This document shows positions 5,059-8,636 of a stretch of 8,636 nucleotides of DNA, one piece after another. Both the position numbers and the translations under genes were made by a program. Positions within the stretch are counted from its first letter, which is position 1. Every line of letters starts with the position of its first letter. The notes below the pieces were generated by a model, which was not told the DNA's origin, ran no database searches, and saw only the letters and a list, made by a program, of their open reading frames with translations. The DNA is from Micromonosporaceae bacterium (GTDB taxonomy: Bacteria; Actinomycetota; Actinomycetes; Mycobacteriales; Micromonosporaceae): positions 1 through 8,636 of the forward strand of contig JAFMQQ010000098.1 of assembly GCA_017354595.1 (NCBI GenBank), written 5' to 3'.

Positions 5059-6342
5059 TCATCCGGTCGAGGCGGCGGCGAGGATCGCCTCGGTGATCCT
5101 GGCCAGGTCCTCATCACCGGTCGGGTACGGCGGCATCGCGTACACCAGGTCGCGGAACGGGCGCAGCCACACCCCGCACCGCACCGCGGCCGCGGTCGCC
5201 GCGGCCAGGTCCACCTCGTGGTCGAGTTGCACCACGCCGATCGCGCCCAGCACCCGCACGTCCGCCACGCCGGGTACGTCGGCGGCGGCCTTCAGCCCGG
5301 CCGCCAGCCCCGCCTCGATCCGGGCCACCTCCGGCGCGCAGCTCATCGCCAGCTCGACCGACGCGTTCGCCACCGCACAGGCCAGCGGGTTGCCCATAAA
5401 GGTCGGCCCGTGTGCCAGCACCGGCAGCCCCCCCTGGGCTATCCCGGCGGCGACCCGGGCGGTGCACAGCGCCGCGGCCAGCGACAGGTACCCGCCGGTG
5501 AGCGCCTTCCCGAGGCAGAGCACATCCGGCGTCACGCCGGCGTGGTCCTTGGCGAAGAAGGCACCGGTGCGGCCGAAGCCGGTGGCGATCTCGTCGAAGA
5601 TCAACAATATCTGGTACCGGTCGCAGAGCTCCCGCAGCACCCGCAGGTACCCGGGATTGTGGAAGCGCATCCCACCCGCCCCCTGCACCACCGGCTCCAC
5701 GATCACCGCGGCCAGCTCGTCCGCGTGGCGCTCCATAGTGGACTCGACGGTGTCCAGATAGGACTGGTCGAGCGGAGCGGCGAAGCCGGCCGGCGGTGCC
5801 GGTACGAAGACCTGCTCGGGCAGCACCCCGACCCAGGCCCGGTGCATGCCACCCTCTGGATCGCACACGCTCATCGGGTGCAGCGTGTCGCCGTGGTACC
5901 CGCCGCGCCAGGTGAGCAGCCGGCACTTGCCCGGCCGGCCGGCCGACCGCCAGTACTGCAGGCACATCTTGGCGGCCACCTCGATGCTGACCGAGCCGGA
6001 GTCGCACAGGAACACGTGCTCCAGGCCGGTCAGCCGGGACAGCGTGCTGGCCAACCGTACCGCCGGCTCGTGGGTCAGCCCGCCGAACATCACGTGGCTC
6101 ATCCGGCCCAGCTGGTCGCGCACCGCGGCGTCCAGCACCGGGTGCCGGTACCCGTGGATGGCGGCCCACCAGGAGGACATGGCGTCGATCAGCTCGCGCC
6201 CGCCGGCCACAGCACCAGAGGCGATGCGCAGCCGGACACCGGAGGCGGACTCGACCACCAGTGGCTCGTGCTGGCCGGGCATCGCCGCGTACGGGTGCCA
6301 GACGTGCGCCCGGTCCAGCGCGAGCAGCTGATCAACGTCCAC
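5059..6342 (-). CDS. bioA: Adenosylmethionine-8-amino-7-oxononanoate aminotransferase (DAPA synthase)
   Basis: BioA is a PLP-dependent class III aminotransferase. It converts KAPA (8-amino-7-oxononanoate) to DAPA with SAM as amino donor, the antepenultimate step of biotin synthesis. The 427-residue product matches my memory of the M. tuberculosis enzyme along its length. It has HVWHPYA (13-19), AMSSWWAAIHGYRHP (54-68; Trp58 and Trp59 of the substrate pocket), the CDSGSVSIEVAAKM stretch binding PLP phosphate (113-126), WRGGYHGDT (145-153, Tyr149), IFDEIATGFGRTG (248-260, Asp250), CLGKALTGGYLSLAA (276-290, Lys279 as Schiff-base lysine), HGPTFMGNPLACA (311-323) and WLRPFRDLVYAMPPY (392-406). The GTG at 6342 gives the VDVDQLLALDRAHVWHPY start expected for the family, overlapping pyrD by 11 bp. 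A candidate Shine-Dalgarno is weak (GGGCGG). No bioF, bioD or bioB is in the window. Its place between pyrD and pyrF is unusual for an operon otherwise making UMP. Confidence 0.95.
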   Translation of the reverse strand: MDVDQLLALDRAHVWHPYAAMPGQHEPLVVESASGVRLRIASGAVAGGRELIDAMSSWWAAIHGYRHPVLDAAVRDQLGRMSHVMFGGLTHEPAVRLASTLSRLTGLEHVFLCDSGSVSIEVAAKMCLQYWRSAGRPGKCRLLTWRGGYHGDTLHPMSVCDPEGGMHRAWVGVLPEQVFVPAPPAGFAAPLDQSYLDTVESTMERHADELAAVIVEPVVQGAGGMRFHNPGYLRVLRELCDRYQILLIFDEIATGFGRTGAFFAKDHAGVTPDVLCLGKALTGGYLSLAAALCTARVAAGIAQGGLPVLAHGPTFMGNPLACAVANASVELAMSCAPEVARIEAGLAAGLKAAADVPGVADVRVLGAIGVVQLDHEVDLAAATAAAVRCGVWLRPFRDLVYAMPPYPTGDEDLARITEAILAAASTG

Positions 6343-7300
6343 GGGCCACCGCCCGGACCAGTGACGGTCCCTTGTAGACCAATCCGGTGAGCAACTGGAC
6401 CAGGCTGGCGCCCGCGTCGAAGAGCCGGCGCGCGTCATCGGCCGCCATGATGCCGCCCACCGCGACCACCGGTAGCGCGGTCTGCTTGCCGATGAAGGCG
6501 ACCACCTCGTGGCTGCGCTGCGCCAGCGGCCGGCCGGAGAGCCCGCCCTCGGGCGTGACGGTGGTATTGGTGGCGATGATGCCGGCCACCCCGATCTGCT
6601 CGCAGACCTCGACCGCCTCGGCGATCGCCCGGTCGGTCAGGTCGGGCGCGATCTTCACCAGCAGCGGCGTACCGCCCGCCTCGCAACGCAGCGCCCGCAG
6701 CAGCCCGGTCAGCGCCGGCCGGTCCTGCAGGCCGCGCAGCCCGGGCGTGTTGGGCGAGCTGACGTTGATGGCGACGTAGTCCGCGTGGCCGCGCAGCAGC
6801 CGTAGCGATTCGAGGTAGTCCGGCGCCGCCTCCTCGATCGGTGTCACCTTGGACTTGCCGATGCTCACCCCGAGCGGTACCCGCCGCGGGCCACGCCGCC
6901 GCTGCTGCGCCAGCCGTTGCGCGAGCGCGGCGGCCCCGGCGTTGTTGAAGCCCATCCGGTTCACCAGCGCTTCGCGCTCGGGCAGCCGGAACAGCCGGGG
7001 GCGCGGGTTGCCCGGCTGCGGGTACCGGGTGACGGTACCGACCTCGACGAAGCCGAAGCCGAGCGCGGGCCAGGCGTCCAGCGCGACGCCGTCCTTGTCC
7101 ATCCCGGCCGCCAGGCCGACCGGGTTGGGGAAGCGGATACCGAAGACCTCGCGGGCCGCCCCCGGCGGCGAGTAGACCGGCTTGCGGCGCAGCACGGGTG
7201 TCGCGCCAGCCAGAACGCGCAGGCTCGCCTGGTGCGCCCGTTCCGCGTCCCCACCGCCGAGCCGGAACAGCACCGGACGCGCGAGCTTCTGGTAGATCAC
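6332..7300 (-). CDS. pyrD: Quinone-dependent dihydroorotate dehydrogenase (class 2)
   Basis: PyrD oxidises dihydroorotate to orotate, the fourth step of UMP synthesis, using FMN and passing electrons to membrane quinone. The 322-residue product is slightly shorter than the E. coli (336) and M. tuberculosis (357) enzymes but complete in its core. Visible landmarks are GLAAGMDKDG (62-71), EVGTVTRYPQPGNPRPRLFR (86-105), NRMGFNNAG (114-122) and NVSSPNTPGLR (179-189). The second serine there (Ser182) matches the catalytic base of class 2 enzymes; class 1 enzymes use cysteine. KIAPD (216-220), ATNTT and VGGI follow, with a phosphate-binding FMN region. The short N-terminal helix region (1-45) is the part that contacts membrane in class 2 enzymes. 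I chose the GTG at 7300, which forms GTGA with the carB stop, because residues upstream in this frame do not resemble the family. I see no clear Shine-Dalgarno, so initiation probably depends on coupling to carB. Its 3' end overlaps bioA by 11 bp. Confidence 0.96.
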   Translation of the reverse strand: MIYQKLARPVLFRLGGGDAERAHQASLRVLAGATPVLRRKPVYSPPGAAREVFGIRFPNPVGLAAGMDKDGVALDAWPALGFGFVEVGTVTRYPQPGNPRPRLFRLPEREALVNRMGFNNAGAAALAQRLAQQRRRGPRRVPLGVSIGKSKVTPIEEAAPDYLESLRLLRGHADYVAINVSSPNTPGLRGLQDRPALTGLLRALRCEAGGTPLLVKIAPDLTDRAIAEAVEVCEQIGVAGIIATNTTVTPEGGLSGRPLAQRSHEVVAFIGKQTALPVVAVGGIMAADDARRLFDAGASLVQLLTGLVYKGPSLVRAVARGR

Positions 7301-8636
7301 GGCGCGACCGGCCGCAGGGCCGCGTGGTAGGACTGCAGCGGGCGTACCGACATCTCGCCGCGAAGCAGCGCCTCGATCCCCATCACCGCGGCCGAGGCAC
7401 CGGGTACCGTGGTCACGCACGGGATGTCGTGGCCGACCGCCGCGCTGCGGATCTCGTACCCGTCCCGCCGGCCGCCGGCGCCCTGCGGCGTCGTGATCAC
7501 CAGGTCCACCTCGCCCGACTCGATCAGGCTCACCGCGGTGCGCCGATCCCCGCCCCGACCGTCCCCAGTGGACTCGAAGTGCTTGGCGACGATGTCGCAC
7601 TCCACCCCGTACCGGCGCAGCACGGCGCCGGTACCGGCGGTCGCCACGATCTGGAAACCCAGATCGGCGAGGCGCTTGATCGGGAAGATCATCCCGCGCT
7701 TGTCCCGGTTGGCGACGGTGACCAGGATCCGGCCACTGGTCGGCAGGGTGCCGTACGCCGCGGTCTGCGACTTGGCGAACGCATGGCCGAAGGACGCATC
7801 GATGCCCATCACCTCGCCGGTGGATTTCATCTCCGGGCCGAGCAGGGTGTCCACGCCCTTGCCGGCGCGGGTACGGAACCGCTTGAAGGGCAGTACCGCC
7901 TCCTTGACGGCGATCGGCGCGTCCGGCGCCGGTACCCCGCCATCGCCGGCGGGTGCCAGGATGCCCTCCTCGCGCAGCTGCGCGATGGTCGCGCCGAGCA
8001 TCACCCGGGCGGCCGCCTTGGCCAGTGGCACCGCGGTCGCTTTCGAGACGAAAGGCACGGTACGGCTGGCCCGCGGGTTCGCCTCCAGCACGTACAGCGT
8101 CTCGTCCTTCAGCGCGTACTGGACGTTGAGCAGCCCCCGCACGCCGATGCCGCGGGCGATCGCCTCGGTGTACCGGCGCACCGCGGCCAGGTCCACCGCG
8201 CCGAGGGTGATCGGTGGCAGCGCGCAGGCGGAGTCTCCACTGTGGATACCCGCCTCCTCGATGTGTTCCATCACACCGCCGAGGTACACCTCTCCGGTGG
8301 CATCGCAGAGGGCATCCACGTCGATCTCGATCGCGTCGTCCAGGAACCGGTCCACCAGCACCGGATGTTCCGGGGAGATGTCGGTGGCGCGCTGGATGTA
8401 GTCGCGCAGCGTCCGGTCGTCGTACACGATCTCCATGCCGCGGCCGCCGAGCACGTAGCTGGGGCGTACCAGCACCGGGTACCCGATCTGCTCGGCGATC
8501 CGCTTCGCCTCCGGGTAGCTGGTCGCGGTGCCGTACGCCGGGGCGGGCAGCCCGGCGGTACGCAGCAGCTCGCCGAATGAGCCGCGCTCCTCGGCGAGGT
8601 GGATGGAGTCCGGACTGGTACCCACGATCGGCACTC
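7297..8636 (-). CDS. carB: Carbamoyl-phosphate synthase large subunit, C-terminal part (5' end outside window)
   Basis: CarB makes carbamoyl phosphate from ammonia (passed on by CarA), bicarbonate and two ATP, feeding pyrimidine and arginine synthesis. About 445 codons are visible, roughly the last two fifths of a protein of about 1,100 residues. The reading frame is open at the window edge: the GTG at 8634 encodes an internal valine in the motif VPIVGTSPDSI, so it is not the start. The second ATP-grasp domain shows PVLVRPSYVLGGRGMEIVYD and, further on, LEANPRASRTVPFVSKATAVP. The last ~140 residues are the MGS-like allosteric domain, with RDKRGMIFPIKRLADLGF, ATAGTGAVLRRYG and RRDGYEIRSAAV. 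In E. coli this domain binds UMP and ornithine. The TGA stop overlaps the pyrD start by 4 bp (GTGA), which suggests coupled translation. Identification is very secure; only the 5' end is missing. Confidence 0.97.
   Translation of the reverse strand, partial: VPIVGTSPDSIHLAEERGSFGELLRTAGLPAPAYGTATSYPEAKRIAEQIGYPVLVRPSYVLGGRGMEIVYDDRTLRDYIQRATDISPEHPVLVDRFLDDAIEIDVDALCDATGEVYLGGVMEHIEEAGIHSGDSACALPPITLGAVDLAAVRRYTEAIARGIGVRGLLNVQYALKDETLYVLEANPRASRTVPFVSKATAVPLAKAAARVMLGATIAQLREEGILAPAGDGGVPAPDAPIAVKEAVLPFKRFRTRAGKGVDTLLGPEMKSTGEVMGIDASFGHAFAKSQTAAYGTLPTSGRILVTVANRDKRGMIFPIKRLADLGFQIVATAGTGAVLRRYGVECDIVAKHFESTGDGRGGDRRTAVSLIESGEVDLVITTPQGAGGRRDGYEIRSAAVGHDIPCVTTVPGASAAVMGIEALLRGEMSVRPLQSYHAALRPVAP

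Noticed and set aside
4867..6390. Plus-strand open frame of 507 codons opposite bioA
   Set aside because: It has low-complexity Arg/His/Gln-rich composition, is fully antisense to bioA and crosses gene borders. It shows no domain.
7301..7600. In-frame extension upstream of pyrD
   Set aside because: It lies inside carB in another frame, and its residues do not resemble PyrD. The family N-terminus begins at the GTG at 7300.
7198..8580. Plus-strand open frame of 460 codons opposite carB
   Set aside because: It is a shadow of carB: no motif and antisense throughout.

Overview
This window is a run of core housekeeping genes from a high-GC actinomycete (Actinomycetota). The evidence is the GC-rich sequence, mostly GTG or TTG starts, TGA stops, a mycobacterial-type integration host factor (mIHF), a group 2 (mycobacterial-type) OMP decarboxylase and actinobacterial forms of RpoZ, CoaBC and Gmk. 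The gene order carB-pyrD-pyrF-mihF-gmk-rpoZ-coaBC-metK is the backbone I know from Streptomyces and relatives. A member of the Micromonosporales would fit, but that placement is from memory of family sequences, not something the window proves.

Every gene lies on the minus strand, so transcription runs from high to low coordinates. The right third is the tail of the de novo pyrimidine operon: the C-terminal part of carB (cut by the window edge), then pyrD (4-bp GTGA overlap), then bioA (11-bp overlap with pyrD), then pyrF after a 75-bp gap. The middle begins after a 146-bp gap with a plausible promoter and a leader that can form hairpins. It holds mihF, gmk and rpoZ: a nucleoid protein, guanylate kinase and the RNA polymerase omega subunit. 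The left third is coaBC (phosphopantothenoylcysteine synthetase/decarboxylase, CoA synthesis) and metK (S-adenosylmethionine synthetase). Positions 1-201, beyond metK, hold inverted and direct repeats that may be a terminator, and possibly the first codons of another minus-strand gene. No gap exceeds 300 bases.

CarB, PyrD and PyrF carry out steps to UMP. Gmk makes GDP, and omega joins RNA polymerase. CoaBC makes 4'-phosphopantetheine for CoA, and MetK makes SAM. BioA is the outsider: a biotin-pathway aminotransferase sitting between two pyrimidine genes with no other bio gene in view. Its amino donor is SAM, the product of the metK gene about 3.7 kb further along.

I found no mobile element, CRISPR array, phage gene, toxin-antitoxin pair or defence system. 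The window does not appear to hold an undescribed system. The points worth a second look are the placement of bioA, the mihF leader, substituted catalytic positions in CoaBC, frequent GGTACC palindromes and a few short repeats in gaps.
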